Shown here one piece after another: positions 35,299 to 45,108 of a DNA stretch of 64,000 nucleotides. Each line of letters opens with the position of its first letter. The stretch's first letter is position 1. A program made the position numbers and the translations under genes. This stretch comes from Pseudooceanicola algae (GTDB taxonomy: Bacteria > Pseudomonadota > Alphaproteobacteria > Rhodobacterales > Rhodobacteraceae), in contig NZ_CP060436.1 of NCBI RefSeq assembly GCF_003590145.2, forward strand, positions 2,485,001-2,549,000, read 5' to 3'. The notes beneath the pieces are model-generated. The model saw nothing but the letters and a program-made list of their open reading frames with translations, was not told the origin of the DNA and searched no databases.

Positions 35299-36024
35299 TC
35301 AGCGGCTTTCGTCGGGAATGAAGGTCGAAAAATCGACCAGCGTCCCGAGCATCTGCAGATAGGCGATCAGCGCATCCATTTCCGAAATCCCCGGTTCGCC
35401 GTCGAAATTGCGCACCTGGGCGCCGGGATAGCGTTCCAGCAGCCCGTCGATATCGCCGTAGGGATCTATCTGGACGGTGAAATCCCGCTGCGCGTTGTCC
35501 AGCATCTCGTCGGTGTAGGGCACGCCGACGATGGAATGAGCCTGCATCGCATCACCTATGTAGCGCCCGTCCAGCCGCGTGTTCAGCAGGAAGCCGTATT
35601 TCGGCATCACCGATTCGGGCACCACGCTTTCGGGGTCGCTCAGGTGATCCACGTGCCATTCGTCCGAGTAGCGCCCCCCGACGCGGGCCAGGTCCGGCCC
35701 GGTCCGCTTGGACCCCCATTGGAACGGGTGGTCATACATGGATTCCGCTGCCAGCGAATAATGCCCGTAGCGTTCGACCTCGTCCCGCATGGGACGGATC
35801 ATCTGGCTGTGACAGACATAGCAGCCTTCGCGGACATAGATGTCCCGCCCGGTCAGCTCGAGTGGCGAATAGGGGCGCACCCCCTCGACCTTCTCGATCG
35901 TGTTTTCCAGGTAGAACAGCGGCGCGATTTCCACGATGCCGCCGATGCTGACCACCACGAACGACCCAGCCAGAAGCAATGTGGCGTTCTTTTCGATGAA
36001 CTTGTGCTTGTCGAGAATTCCCAT
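35299..36024 (-). CDS. ccoO: cbb3 cytochrome oxidase monohaem subunit
   Basis: 241 residues with one N-terminal helix and one cytochrome c site, [16 protein letters not shown]. The start [20 protein letters not shown] is typical. It feeds electrons to the binuclear centre in CcoN. AATGGG-type spacing to ccoN is 12 bases, so the two are co-transcribed. Confidence 0.95.
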   Translation of the reverse strand: MGILDKHKFIEKNATLLLAGSFVVVSIGGIVEIAPLFYLENTIEKVEGVRPYSPLELTGRDIYVREGCYVCHSQMIRPMRDEVERYGHYSLAAESMYDHPFQWGSKRTGPDLARVGGRYSDEWHVDHLSDPESVVPESVMPKYGFLLNTRLDGRYIGDAMQAHSIVGVPYTDEMLDNAQRDFTVQIDPYGDIDGLLERYPGAQVRNFDGEPGISEMDALIAYLQMLGTLVDFSTFIPDESR

Positions 36025-36036
36025 TGTTTCCGGTCC

Positions 36037-37641
36037 TTATTCCGCGGGCACAAGGCTGTTCTCGCTTGCCATCGCGGGCTGTGCCCGGACGGTAAGCCAG
36101 AGATTGACGCACATGATGATCCCACCGGCGAGGTACATGACCCCACCCAGACCGCGCACGATATACATCGGGAACTTGGCCGCGACCGTATCGGCGAAGG
36201 AATTCACCAGGAAGCCGTTGGCATCGACCTCGCGCCACATCAGCCCCTCCATGATCCCCGAGACCCACATCGAGGCCGCGTAGAGAACGATACCGATCGT
36301 CGCCAGCCAGAAGTGCCAGTTGACCATCGACAGGGAATAAAGGCGTTCGCGTTTCCACAGCTTCGGCACCAGGAAATAGAGCGCCCCGAAGGTGATCATG
36401 CCGTTCCAGCCGAGCGCACCGGAATGCACGTGGCCGATGGTCCAGTCCGTATAGTGGCTCAGGCTGTTGACCGCGCGGATCGACATCACAGGCCCTTCAA
36501 AGGTCGACATGCCGTAGAATCCCACCGCGATCACCATCATGCGCAGCACCGGGTCGGTGCGCAGCTTGTCCCAGGCCCCGCTAAGGGTCATCAGACCGTT
36601 GATCATGCCACCCCAGCTCGGCATCCATAGGATGATCGAAAAGACCATGCCCAGGGTCGAGGCCCAGTCGGGCAGCGCCGTGTAATGCAGGTGGTGCGGA
36701 CCGGCCCAGATATAAAGGAAGATCAGCGCCCAGAAGTGGATGATCGACAGCTTGTAGGAATAGACCGGACGTTCGGCCTGCTTGGGAATGAAGTAGTACA
36801 TCATCCCGAGGAAACCGGCGGTCAGGAAGAAGCCAACGGCGTTATGCCCGTACCACCACTGCGTCATCGCATCCTGCACACCGGCGAACAGGGACACGGA
36901 TTTACCGCCCCAGATGGACACCGGCACCGCCAGGTTGTTGACCACATGCAGCATGGCAACGGTCACGATGAAGGCCAGGAAAAACCAGTTCGCGACGTAG
37001 ATGTGCGGCTCTTTGCGCTTGATGATCGTGCCGAGGAAGACCGCGAGGTAGGCGACCCAGACGACGGTCAGCCAGAGGTCGATGTACCATTCAGGCTCGG
37101 CATATTCCTTGGATTGCGATCCCCCCAGCACGTAGCTGAGCGCCGCCATCACGATGAACAGGTTGTAACCCCAGAAGACGAACCAGGCCAGGTTCCCACC
37201 CCAGAGCCGCACCGCGCTGGTGCGCTGCACCACGTAGTAGGACGTACAGATCAGCGCATTGCCCCCGAAGGCAAAGATCACCGCACTGGTGTGCAGCGGG
37301 CGCAGCCGACCGAAGTTCAGGTATCCCTCGGCCCAGTTGAAATTGAGCACCGGAAACGCCAGCTGAAAGGCAATGAAGACGCCGACCAGAAAGCCCACGA
37401 CCCCCCAGAAGGACGTCGCGATCACGCCAGCGCGCACCACATCGTCCATGTATTCGCCGGACCGGTCGACGGGCACGACGGCCTCGTCGGTGTTGCGCAA
37501 GACCCAGATGAACAGGCCCGCGGCCACAAACATGACCACAAGGGCGTTCACCATATAGGCCAGGTCGCGTGCGTAATTCGCTGCGATTGCCGCCAGCAGC
37601 GTGATGGCTGCCAGCGCAATGAGCTTGATTGCGTTCGTCAT
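36037..37641 (-). CDS. ccoN: cbb3 cytochrome oxidase catalytic subunit
   Basis: CcoN holds haem b and the haem b3-CuB centre that reduces oxygen with high affinity. 534 residues from the ATG at 37641, after AAGGACGCGAA; the longer frame to 37734 would reach into the FNR box. About 12-14 helices are visible, with histidine ligands in [60 protein letters not shown] and [13 protein letters not shown]. The FNR box at 37734-37747 lies 93 bp upstream. Confidence 0.95.
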   Translation of the reverse strand: MTNAIKLIALAAITLLAAIAANYARDLAYMVNALVVMFVAAGLFIWVLRNTDEAVVPVDRSGEYMDDVVRAGVIATSFWGVVGFLVGVFIAFQLAFPVLNFNWAEGYLNFGRLRPLHTSAVIFAFGGNALICTSYYVVQRTSAVRLWGGNLAWFVFWGYNLFIVMAALSYVLGGSQSKEYAEPEWYIDLWLTVVWVAYLAVFLGTIIKRKEPHIYVANWFFLAFIVTVAMLHVVNNLAVPVSIWGGKSVSLFAGVQDAMTQWWYGHNAVGFFLTAGFLGMMYYFIPKQAERPVYSYKLSIIHFWALIFLYIWAGPHHLHYTALPDWASTLGMVFSIILWMPSWGGMINGLMTLSGAWDKLRTDPVLRMMVIAVGFYGMSTFEGPVMSIRAVNSLSHYTDWTIGHVHSGALGWNGMITFGALYFLVPKLWKRERLYSLSMVNWHFWLATIGIVLYAASMWVSGIMEGLMWREVDANGFLVNSFADTVAAKFPMYIVRGLGGVMYLAGGIIMCVNLWLTVRAQPAMASENSLVPAE

Positions 37642-37733
37642 TTCGCGTCCTTTTCCGTCGCCGCGACCGCCCTGACGCAGCCGCTTAGCCGAGATATCTC
37701 CCCATGACATGCCGTCCACACGGGGCCGTGACA

Positions 37734-37747
37734 TTGATCTGTATCAA
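37734..37747. promoter_or_regulatory. FNR box upstream of ccoN
   Basis: TTGATCTGTATCAA matches the FNR consensus at all ten fixed positions. It is centred 32 bp from a second box, on the side of ccoN. Confidence 0.82.
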
Positions 37748-37765
37748 GCGGTTGCGCCTGAAGTC

Positions 37766-37779
37766 TTGACCGGGATCAA
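37766..37779 (+). promoter_or_regulatory. FNR-type box upstream of the usp gene
   Basis: TTGACCGGGATCAA, one change from consensus. A TAGACT -10 lies at 37802-37807; transcription from about 37814 would place the box centre at -41.5, exactly the class II position. Confidence 0.75.
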
Positions 37780-37840
37780 AGTTATCCAAAAAAATTCACC
37801 GTAGACTAATGATAGCAAATTTTTCCCGCAGGAGGTGAAC

Positions 37841-38680
37841 ATGTCTTACAAATCAATCCTTACCGTTCTCACATCCAAATCGGGTGCAACGTCGCTTCTG
37901 GATCAGGCCGTTGCGCTGGCGGACCGCCATGATGCGCATCTCGACGTGCTTTGCCTCGGGATCGACCGGGCGCAGATCGGGTATTATTACGGCGGCGCCG
38001 ATGCCACGATTCTACAGGACGCCGTGGATCGCGCGACCGCCGAATCCAAGGAAATCGAAGAGGCCGCGATCCAGCGTCTGACCGGCGAATCGATCCGCTG
38101 GTCCACCGAATCGGACCTGGCCCAACTGGGGGACATCGGGCGGCGCATCGGCTGGCAGGCGCGCTTCGCCGATCTGGTCGTGCTGCCCAAGCCCTATGGC
38201 GACGACAAGGGCGTCGAACTTGAACCCGTGACGGAATCTGTCCTGTTCGAAGGCCGCGCCTCGGCCTTGATCCTGCCGGGCGACGTGGCGGCCCCGGTGG
38301 CGCCGAAATCGGTGATGCTGGGCTGGAACGAAACCCCCGAAGCCCTTGCCGCCATCCGCGCCGCGCTGCCGATGCTGAAAACCGCCGAGGCCGTGCATAT
38401 CGTGATCATCGATCCGCCCAGCCATGGCCCCGACCGCTCTGATCCCGGCGGGATGCTGGCGAACTGGCTGTCCCGCCACGGCGTCTCGGCCGAGATCGAG
38501 GTCGTAGCCAAGACCCTGCCGCGGATTTCGGACCTGATCAGCCGCCATGCGCTGGATATCAGCGCCGACCTGGTCGTGATGGGGGCCTATGGGCATTCCA
38601 GGTTCCGCCAGGCGATCCTGGGCGGTGCGACCCGCAACATGATGGAAGGCACCACGCTGCCAATCTTCATGGCGCATTGA
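37841..38680 (+). CDS. Two-domain universal stress protein
   Basis: 279 residues from the ATG at 37841, which follows AGGAGGTGAAC, a perfect ribosome binding site. It has tandem Usp folds: an N-terminal one starting YKSILTVLTSKSGATSLLDQ and a C-terminal one with the ATP-loop signature GAYGHSRFRQAILGGATRNM. A usp-like gene of this size (orf277) lies between ccoN and fnrL in Rhodobacter sphaeroides, so the position is conserved. An FNR-type promoter suggests low-oxygen induction. Confidence 0.9.
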   Translation: MSYKSILTVLTSKSGATSLLDQAVALADRHDAHLDVLCLGIDRAQIGYYYGGADATILQDAVDRATAESKEIEEAAIQRLTGESIRWSTESDLAQLGDIGRRIGWQARFADLVVLPKPYGDDKGVELEPVTESVLFEGRASALILPGDVAAPVAPKSVMLGWNETPEALAAIRAALPMLKTAEAVHIVIIDPPSHGPDRSDPGGMLANWLSRHGVSAEIEVVAKTLPRISDLISRHALDISADLVVMGAYGHSRFRQAILGGATRNMMEGTTLPIFMAH

Positions 38681-38708
38681 AGCGGAACCGCCAAAGCCGG
38701 GGCCCCTG

Positions 38709-38736
38709 CCCGCGCCCCCGAACCGGGCGCGGGTTT
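38709..38736 (+). terminator. Terminator after the usp gene
   Basis: CCCGCGCCC (38709-38717) pairs with GGGCGCGGG (38725-38733) across a 7-base loop, followed by TTT. Confidence 0.55.
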
Positions 38737-38784
38737 CCTGGCTCGTGATATCAGGGCGTCGAGGCGCCGCGCACGCGGCTCAGC

Positions 38785-39531
38785 TTAGCTCAGCATGCCG
38801 CCGTCGCTGTCATCGCCCGCTTCTTCCAGCAGGCGGCCGACATCGGGCACCATGACATGCCGCTTGCCTTCCAGATGGATCACCTTGTCGCGTTTCAGCG
38901 CCGAAATCTGGCGGCTGACGGTTTCCAGCGTCAGGCCCAGGTAATCTGCCATCGCCTCGCGGGTCAGAGGCAGGTCAAAGCTTATCCGGTCACGGGGCTG
39001 GGCAAGGTTCAGCGTCGCATCCCGGCGCAGGATGATGACCATGAGCGAGGCGATCTTTTCCCGCGCGGTCTTGCGCCCCAGCACCAGCATCCATTCGCGG
39101 GCCGCATCCAATTCGTCCAGCGTCATCTGCAACAGGCGCTGTGCGATATGTGGCGTCGTCTCCATCAGCTTTTCGAAGGGCTTCTTGCGGAAACAGCACA
39201 TCACCAGATCCGAGGTCGCCATGACGTTGTAGGCCGCCCCGTCACGTCCCGGCCGACCGACGAAATCGGACGGCAGCAACAGGCCCACCATCTGGGTCCG
39301 CCCGTCTTCCATCGTCTGGGTCAGCGTCGCGATTCCCGAAACCACCGAGCCGACGAAATCCATCCGGTCGCCGGCCCAGATCACGGTCTGACCGGCCTCG
39401 TAGCTGCGGTAATACTTGATCTCTTCGAGAATCTGCAATTCGTCCGCATCACACCGGGCACAGACGGCACGGTGACGGATCGGACAGACGCCGCAATCTT
39501 GCGGCACGATGCTGAGGTCAGGCTGAAGCAT
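38785..39531 (-). CDS. fnrL: Oxygen-sensing FNR-type regulator FnrL
   Basis: 248 residues of the Crp/Fnr family. The N-terminal cysteines C13, C16, C24 and C27 (DCGVCPIRHRAVCARC) and an internal pair at 112-113 can provide the four 4Fe-4S ligands. A cyclic-nucleotide-like beta roll and dimer helix follow. The recognition helix has LTLETVSRQISALKRD with the E-xx-SR pattern that reads TTGAT half-sites. It would control the four FNR boxes in this window. A box 18-31 bases before its own ATG suggests autoregulation. Confidence 0.95.
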   Translation of the reverse strand: MLQPDLSIVPQDCGVCPIRHRAVCARCDADELQILEEIKYYRSYEAGQTVIWAGDRMDFVGSVVSGIATLTQTMEDGRTQMVGLLLPSDFVGRPGRDGAAYNVMATSDLVMCCFRKKPFEKLMETTPHIAQRLLQMTLDELDAAREWMLVLGRKTAREKIASLMVIILRRDATLNLAQPRDRISFDLPLTREAMADYLGLTLETVSRQISALKRDKVIHLEGKRHVMVPDVGRLLEEAGDDSDGGMLS

Positions 39532-39548
39532 GGCCCCTCGTTGGTTTG

Positions 39549-39562
39549 TTGATCTGGGTCAA
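39549..39562. promoter_or_regulatory. FNR-type box between fnrL and hemN
   Basis: TTGATCTGGGTCAA, one change from consensus. For hemN the centre lies 41.5 bases before the A of the start codon, with TAAGCC (39584-39589) as a possible -10. For fnrL it lies within the 5' leader or promoter. Confidence 0.75.
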
Positions 39563-39596
39563 TGACAGGTTGCGCGGTCACGTTAAGCCTAGTGCC

Positions 39597-40952
39597 ATGG
39601 TCAATGGAACGCAACTTGAACGGTTGGGACTGTTTGACGCGAAAGTGCCGCGTTACACAAGCTATCCCACCGCCCCGCATTTTTCGGACGCCACCGGCGC
39701 GGCACAACATACCGCCTGGATCGAGGCGATCCGCCCCGGAGCCGAGATCTCGCTCTACCTGCATGTGCCCTTCTGCCGAAGGCTCTGCTGGTTCTGCGCC
39801 TGCCGCACCCAAGGCACGCAAAGCGAAGCCCCCGTGATCGCCTATCTCGACACCCTTCTGGCGGAACTGGCGCTGCTGAAGGCGCATCTGCCCGAGGGCG
39901 TGCGCCTGTCCCGCCTGCATTGGGGCGGCGGCACCCCGACCCTGCTGAACCCGGCGATGATGGAAACGCTCGCCGGAGCGGTGCACGACGTGCTCCCACT
40001 GGCCCCCGGCGCCGAGTTTTCGGTCGAAATCGATCCCAATGAGGTCGATGACGCCCGGCTGGCCGTGCTGTCCCGCGCCGGAATGAACCGCGCCTCTATC
40101 GGGGTGCAGGATTTCGATCCCGAGATACAGCGCTGCATCGGGCGCATCCAGAGCTACGAAAAGACCCGCGATGTGACCGAGGCGATCCGCGCCCATGGGG
40201 TGCATAGCCTGAACGCCGACATCCTTTATGGGCTGCCGTTCCAGACCCCAGAAAAGATCACCGAGAGCGTGCAGAAACTGCTGGGCCTGTGCCCCGACCG
40301 GGTGGCGCTTTACGGCTATGCCCATGTGCCCTGGATGGCGCGGCGGCAATCGATGCTGCCATCGGAGTCCCTGCCGACCCCGCGCGAACGTCTGGCCCTG
40401 TTCGAAACCGCCCGAAAGCTGTTCAGCTGGGATGGATACGCCGAGATCGGCATCGACCACTTTGCGCTGAAGGGCGACGGGCTGGAAACCGCCCGTCAGG
40501 CCGGCAGGCTCCGGCGCAATTTCCAAGGGTATACCGATGATTCCTCCGACGTGCTGATCGGCATCGGGGCAGCGTCGATTTCCCGCTTTCCGCAGGGATA
40601 CAGCCAGAACAATCCCGCGACCTCGGGTCATACGGCGGCGATACGGGGGGGGCGTTTTTCCACCACGAGGGGTCATGGCTTTGACGCGGACGACCGGATG
40701 CGGGGCCGGATCATCGAGGCCTTGATGTGCGATTTCACCGTCTCCACGGCCGAGATCAGCGGCCGCTTCGGCCTTTCCCGACCCGAGGTCGACGGGCTGT
40801 TCCGCGCCGTTGCCAGCCGCTTTGACGGGTTGCTGCGGCTCGATGAACACGGCCTGTCGATCCCGCCAAAGGCGCGGCCCCTGACGCGGATCGTGGCACG
40901 GGCCTTTGACGCCTATGACCATGCGCGGGCACGCCATTCCTCGGCGATCTGA
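39597..40952 (+). CDS. hemN: Oxygen-independent coproporphyrinogen III oxidase
   Basis: A radical-SAM enzyme that makes protoporphyrinogen IX without oxygen. 451 residues from the ATG at 39597. The cluster motif CRRLCWFC (C60, C64, C67) is in LYLHVPFCRRLCWFC, followed by GGGTPTLL and VEIDPNEV. An earlier in-frame codon at 39546 would put the FNR box inside the gene. There is no Shine-Dalgarno before 39597, and the predicted transcript starts at that A, so the mRNA may be leaderless. In R. sphaeroides the matching gene is hemZ, next to fnrL. Confidence 0.93.
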   Translation: MVNGTQLERLGLFDAKVPRYTSYPTAPHFSDATGAAQHTAWIEAIRPGAEISLYLHVPFCRRLCWFCACRTQGTQSEAPVIAYLDTLLAELALLKAHLPEGVRLSRLHWGGGTPTLLNPAMMETLAGAVHDVLPLAPGAEFSVEIDPNEVDDARLAVLSRAGMNRASIGVQDFDPEIQRCIGRIQSYEKTRDVTEAIRAHGVHSLNADILYGLPFQTPEKITESVQKLLGLCPDRVALYGYAHVPWMARRQSMLPSESLPTPRERLALFETARKLFSWDGYAEIGIDHFALKGDGLETARQAGRLRRNFQGYTDDSSDVLIGIGAASISRFPQGYSQNNPATSGHTAAIRGGRFSTTRGHGFDADDRMRGRIIEALMCDFTVSTAEISGRFGLSRPEVDGLFRAVASRFDGLLRLDEHGLSIPPKARPLTRIVARAFDAYDHARARHSSAI

Positions 40953-40981
40953 GGGGGCCGAGGTAAGGCGCCCTGCTGCGC

Positions 40982-42838
40982 CTAGTGGTCCATCGCGGCC
41001 GCGAACAGCTCTTTCGTATAGGGCTCCTGCGGCGCGTTGAAGATCCCCTCGGCGGTGCCGCTTTCGATGATGTCGCCATGGCGCATGACCATGACCCGGT
41101 GCGACATGGCGCGCACCACCTTCAGGTCGTGGCTGATGAACAGATAGGCCAGCCCGTATTTCCGTTGCAGGGCGCGCAGCAGGTCGACGATCTGCACCTG
41201 CACCGTCATGTCCAGCGCCGAGGTCGGTTCGTCCAGCACCAGCAGTTTCGGACGCAGGATCATGGCACGGGCAATGGCAATCCGCTGGCGTTGACCGCCT
41301 GAGAATTCATGCGGATAGCGATCCATCGCCGCCGGATCCAGGCCGACTTCGCGCATCACCTCGGCCACCAGATCGCGCGGGGCGCGACCATCGCCGATCT
41401 TGTGGATGGACAGGCCCTCGGCGATGATCTGTTCGCAGGTCATTCGCGGGCTGAGCGACCCGAAGGGGTCCTGGAACACGATCTGCATGTCCTTGCGCAG
41501 ACCGCGCAACTGATGCGTGGTCAGGCTGCGGATATCGCGATCCCCGAAGGTCAGCTGCCCTTCCGAGCCGATCAGCCGCATCACCGCCAACGCCAGCGTC
41601 GTCTTGCCCGATCCGCTTTCCCCCACGATGCCAAGGGTCTCGCCGGCACGCAGGCTGAAGCTGGCGTCGTTGACCGCCTTCACATGACCCACGGTGCGTT
41701 TCATCAACCCGGCCTTGATCGGGAACCAGACCTTCAGGTGATCGGCCCGCAGCACCACGGGCGCGTTTTCGGCCGCGCGCTCCGGTGTCCCGGCGGCGGC
41801 GGCCGAAAGCAGTTTCCGGGTATAGGGATGCTGCGGGTCGGCAAAGATGCGGTCTGTCGGGCCGGTTTCGACGATTTCGCCGTCCTTCATCACGCAGACC
41901 CGGTCGGCAATGCGGCGCACGATGCCAAGGTCATGGGTGATGAACAGCAGCCCCATCGACGAGCGGTTCTTGAGATCCGCGAGCAGTTCCAGGATCTGCG
42001 CCTGGATGGTGACATCCAGCGCCGTGGTCGGTTCATCCGCGATCAGCAGGCCGGGGCTGTTGGCCAGCGCCATGGCGATCATCACCCGCTGGCGCTGACC
42101 GCCGGACAATTCATGCGGATAGGCCGTCAGCCGGCTTTCCGCGTCGCGGATACCGACCTGTTCCAGCAATTCGATCGACCGGGCGCGGGTATCGCTGGCC
42201 ATGATCCAGGCGCCGGCGCCGGCCTTCAGCAGCGCCTTGACCAGCCAGAGCGCCCCGGTCAGGCCCACCACCCAGAACAGGCCGTGCAACAGGCGCAGGC
42301 CCAGTTCGCCCCAAAAGTTATCCCATCCGGTCAGGGAGGGCACATCGGGCGCGGTGGCCACGAAGGCACCGTAAAGGGCCAAGAAGGCACATAACACCGC
42401 CAGCGCCGCCGCCACGGGGCGCGGGCTGAGGGTCATCCAGCCTTCCAGGAACCGCTTGCCCCAACCGCGCCCCTTCAGCCCCTGATGCAGGGCCATGGTT
42501 TCGGCCAGTTGGCGTTCGATCGTATGCAGCGGGTTCAGCGATGTCATCGGCTCCTGGAAAATGAAGGAGATCCGGTTGCCGCGCAGCTTGCGCAGCTTTT
42601 CCACACCGGCGCCGATCATCTCCTGCCCGTCGAAACACGCGCTGCCGGTGACGGTGGCGTTGTCCCCCAGCAGCTGCACGGTGGACAGCGCCGAGACGCT
42701 TTTGCCGGATCCGGATTCCCCCACCAGCGCCACGGTTTCGCCCTTGTCGACATCGAAGGACACGCCGCGCACGGCAAGGTGGCTGCTGCCGTCCTGGCGG
42801 AAGGCGACTTTCAGGTCGCGGACCTCGAGAAGGCTCAT
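40982..42838 (-). CDS. yejF: Double ABC ATPase of a YejABEF-type peptide importer, with a membrane-hairpin insertion
   Basis: 618 residues with two ATPase halves. Half one: Walker A GESGSGKS at 40-47, Q-loop Gln95, signature LSGGQ at 244-248, LLIADEP. Half two: [39 protein letters not shown]. Typical YejF-like proteins are about 530-540 residues. Here roughly 90 extra residues (about 124-216, DNA 42190-42470) sit between the Q-loop helix and the signature of half one, and contain two hydrophobic stretches ([20 protein letters not shown] and [20 protein letters not shown]). Both catalytic sites look complete. Its start overlaps the permease stop (ATGA). Confidence 0.92.
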   Translation of the reverse strand: MSLLEVRDLKVAFRQDGSSHLAVRGVSFDVDKGETVALVGESGSGKSVSALSTVQLLGDNATVTGSACFDGQEMIGAGVEKLRKLRGNRISFIFQEPMTSLNPLHTIERQLAETMALHQGLKGRGWGKRFLEGWMTLSPRPVAAALAVLCAFLALYGAFVATAPDVPSLTGWDNFWGELGLRLLHGLFWVVGLTGALWLVKALLKAGAGAWIMASDTRARSIELLEQVGIRDAESRLTAYPHELSGGQRQRVMIAMALANSPGLLIADEPTTALDVTIQAQILELLADLKNRSSMGLLFITHDLGIVRRIADRVCVMKDGEIVETGPTDRIFADPQHPYTRKLLSAAAAGTPERAAENAPVVLRADHLKVWFPIKAGLMKRTVGHVKAVNDASFSLRAGETLGIVGESGSGKTTLALAVMRLIGSEGQLTFGDRDIRSLTTHQLRGLRKDMQIVFQDPFGSLSPRMTCEQIIAEGLSIHKIGDGRAPRDLVAEVMREVGLDPAAMDRYPHEFSGGQRQRIAIARAMILRPKLLVLDEPTSALDMTVQVQIVDLLRALQRKYGLAYLFISHDLKVVRAMSHRVMVMRHGDIIESGTAEGIFNAPQEPYTKELFAAAMDH

Positions 42839-44007
42839 TGGAAGGTTTTCCTTGGGTCGAAGGCATCGCGCACGCCTTCAAAGATGAAGACCAGCAGCGA
42901 CAGCATCAGGGCAAAGACCGTGAAGGCCGTGAAGGCCAGCCAGGGCGCCTGGAGGTTTTCTTTCGCCTGCAGCGTCAGCTCGCCCAGAGACGGCGAGGAC
43001 GAAGGCAGCCCGAAGCCGAGGAAATCGAGCCCCGCCAGCGTCGAGATGGTCCCGGTGACGATGAAGGGCATCATGGTCAGGGTCGCGACCATGGCATTGG
43101 GCAGCATGTGACGGAACATGATGACGCGGTTCGACACGCCTAGTGCCCTTGCGGCGCGGACATACTCAAGGTTGCGGGCGCGCAGGAATTCCGCCCGCAC
43201 CACGCCCACCAGCGCCATCCACCCGAACAGCACGGTCAGCACCACCAGTAACCAGAATCCCCGCCCGACAATCGCGAAGAGGATGATGATGACATATAGG
43301 GATGGCGTCGCCGACCAGATCTCGATCAGGCGCTGGAAGATCAAGTCGATCCATCCGCCGAAGAACCCCTGCACGGCACCGGCGACGATGCCGATCAGCG
43401 ATGACAGGGCGGTGACGATCAGGGTGAAGACGATGGACAGGCGGAACCCGTAGATCACCCGCGCCATCACGTCGCGCTTGGTGTCATCGGTCCCGAGCCA
43501 GTTCTGCCGGTTGGGCGCCAAGGGCGCGGCACCGGGGCGGTCGACAGGGCTGTTGTAGGAATAGCGTATCGGCGGCCAGACGGTCCAGCCAGCTTCGATC
43601 GCTTCGCCATCGACGGTGCCCGTCTCGGCCTGCGCCATGATTCCGTCGGGATCGTCAAAGCAGCTTTCCAGCCCGCCGCTTTCGATCAGGCACTGGACCT
43701 CCGGGTCGCGATAGATCGCCTCGGTGCGGAAATCCCCGCCGAAGGTGGTCTCGGGGTAGGTGCGGAAGATGGGCATGTAGAAATCGCCGCGATAGCTGAC
43801 CAGGATCGGCTTGTCGTTGGCGATCACCTCGGCCATCAGCGAAGCGCCAAACAGGATCACGAAGACGATCAACGACCAGAAGGCCCGGCGATTGCGACGG
43901 AAATTGCGCCAGCGGCGCTGGTTCAGCGGCGACAGGCGGGATTTCTTCACCTCGGGCACGGGTGCGGGCGCGTCATGGCCCGGAATATGCGGCACGGGGT
44001 CCTGCAT
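42835..44007 (-). CDS. yejE: ABC transporter permease, YejE type
   Basis: 390 residues. The start has a cytoplasmic Lys- and Arg-rich head (LSPLNQRRWRNFRRNRRAFW) followed by a first helix, a long periplasmic loop (about 65-180), and the DppC-like core with five helices and the EAA loop EYVRAARALGVSNRVIMFRH. With YejB it forms the membrane channel for oligopeptides or peptide antibiotics such as microcin C. Three bases separate it from yejB. Confidence 0.92.
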   Translation of the reverse strand: MQDPVPHIPGHDAPAPVPEVKKSRLSPLNQRRWRNFRRNRRAFWSLIVFVILFGASLMAEVIANDKPILVSYRGDFYMPIFRTYPETTFGGDFRTEAIYRDPEVQCLIESGGLESCFDDPDGIMAQAETGTVDGEAIEAGWTVWPPIRYSYNSPVDRPGAAPLAPNRQNWLGTDDTKRDVMARVIYGFRLSIVFTLIVTALSSLIGIVAGAVQGFFGGWIDLIFQRLIEIWSATPSLYVIIILFAIVGRGFWLLVVLTVLFGWMALVGVVRAEFLRARNLEYVRAARALGVSNRVIMFRHMLPNAMVATLTMMPFIVTGTISTLAGLDFLGFGLPSSSPSLGELTLQAKENLQAPWLAFTAFTVFALMLSLLVFIFEGVRDAFDPRKTFQ

Positions 44008-44010
44008 GGT

Positions 44011-45099
44011 TCAGCCCTCGCGCTTTTCAAAGTCGATACGGGGATCGACGAAGACATACATCAGGTCCGAAACGATCCCGACCACCAGGCTCATCAACCC
44101 GAAGATGAAGAGCGTGCCGAAGATCACCGGGTAGTCGCGCTGTACCGCGGCCTCGAAGCCGAGACGGCCGAGACCGTCGAGCGAAAAGATCGTCTCGATG
44201 ATCAGGCTGCCGGCGAAGAAGATCGAGATGAAGACGCCCGGAAAGCCCGCGATCACGATCAGCATCGCGTTGCGGAAAACGTGACCGTACAGGACCTTGC
44301 GTTCGGTCTGGCCCTTGGCGCGGGCGGTGATGACATATTGCTTCTTGATCTCGTCGAGGAAGGAATTCTTGGTCAGCAGTGTCAGCGTGGCAAAGGCCGA
44401 GATCGTCGAGGCCAGCACCGGCAGGGTAATGTGCCAGAAATAATCCCCGATCTTGCCCAGCAGGGTGAGCTGGTCGAAGTTGTCCGAGGTCAGCCCCCGC
44501 AGCGGGAACACCTGCCAATAGGACCCTCCCGCGAACAGCACCAGCAGCAGGATCGCGAAGAGGAAACCGGGGATCGCATAGGCCACGATGATGATGCCCG
44601 AGGACCAGTTGTCGAAACTGGTGCCGTCCTTCACCGCCTTGCGGATGCCAAGCGGGATAGAGACGAGATAGGCGATCAGCGTCGACCACAGCCCGAGCGA
44701 AATCGACACCGGCATCTTTTCCAGCACCAGGTCGATGACCGACACAGAACGGAAGTAGCTTTCCCCGAAATCGAGCCGCATGTAGTTCCACAGCATCCGG
44801 CCGAACCGTTCCAGGGGCGGCTTGTCGAAGCCGAATTCCTTTTCCAGCTTTTCGATGAACTCCGGTGGCAGGCCACGGGCGCCGACGTACGACTCATTGC
44901 CGCCCCCGCCCAGCATCTCGGTCGAATCGACGCCGCCGCCGGTGAAGCCCGCGGTGACATCACCCTGGCCCTGAACCTGGGCGATGATCTGTTCGATCGG
45001 CCCGCCGGGGACGAATTGAACCAGCGCGAAGTTGATGATCATGATGCCAAGCAGGGTCGGGATGACCAATGCCAGGCGGCGAAGGATATAGGCGCCCAT
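44011..45099 (-). CDS. yejB: ABC transporter permease, YejB type
   Basis: 362 residues of the DppB group: [20 protein letters not shown] and [20 protein letters not shown] at the N-terminus, then a periplasmic region, then the core with the EAA loop [20 protein letters not shown]. The operon order yejA, yejB, yejE, yejF matches E. coli. Confidence 0.93.
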   Translation of the reverse strand: MGAYILRRLALVIPTLLGIMIINFALVQFVPGGPIEQIIAQVQGQGDVTAGFTGGGVDSTEMLGGGGNESYVGARGLPPEFIEKLEKEFGFDKPPLERFGRMLWNYMRLDFGESYFRSVSVIDLVLEKMPVSISLGLWSTLIAYLVSIPLGIRKAVKDGTSFDNWSSGIIIVAYAIPGFLFAILLLVLFAGGSYWQVFPLRGLTSDNFDQLTLLGKIGDYFWHITLPVLASTISAFATLTLLTKNSFLDEIKKQYVITARAKGQTERKVLYGHVFRNAMLIVIAGFPGVFISIFFAGSLIIETIFSLDGLGRLGFEAAVQRDYPVIFGTLFIFGLMSLVVGIVSDLMYVFVDPRIDFEKREG

Positions 45100-45108
45100 T
45101 GTGCTTGG

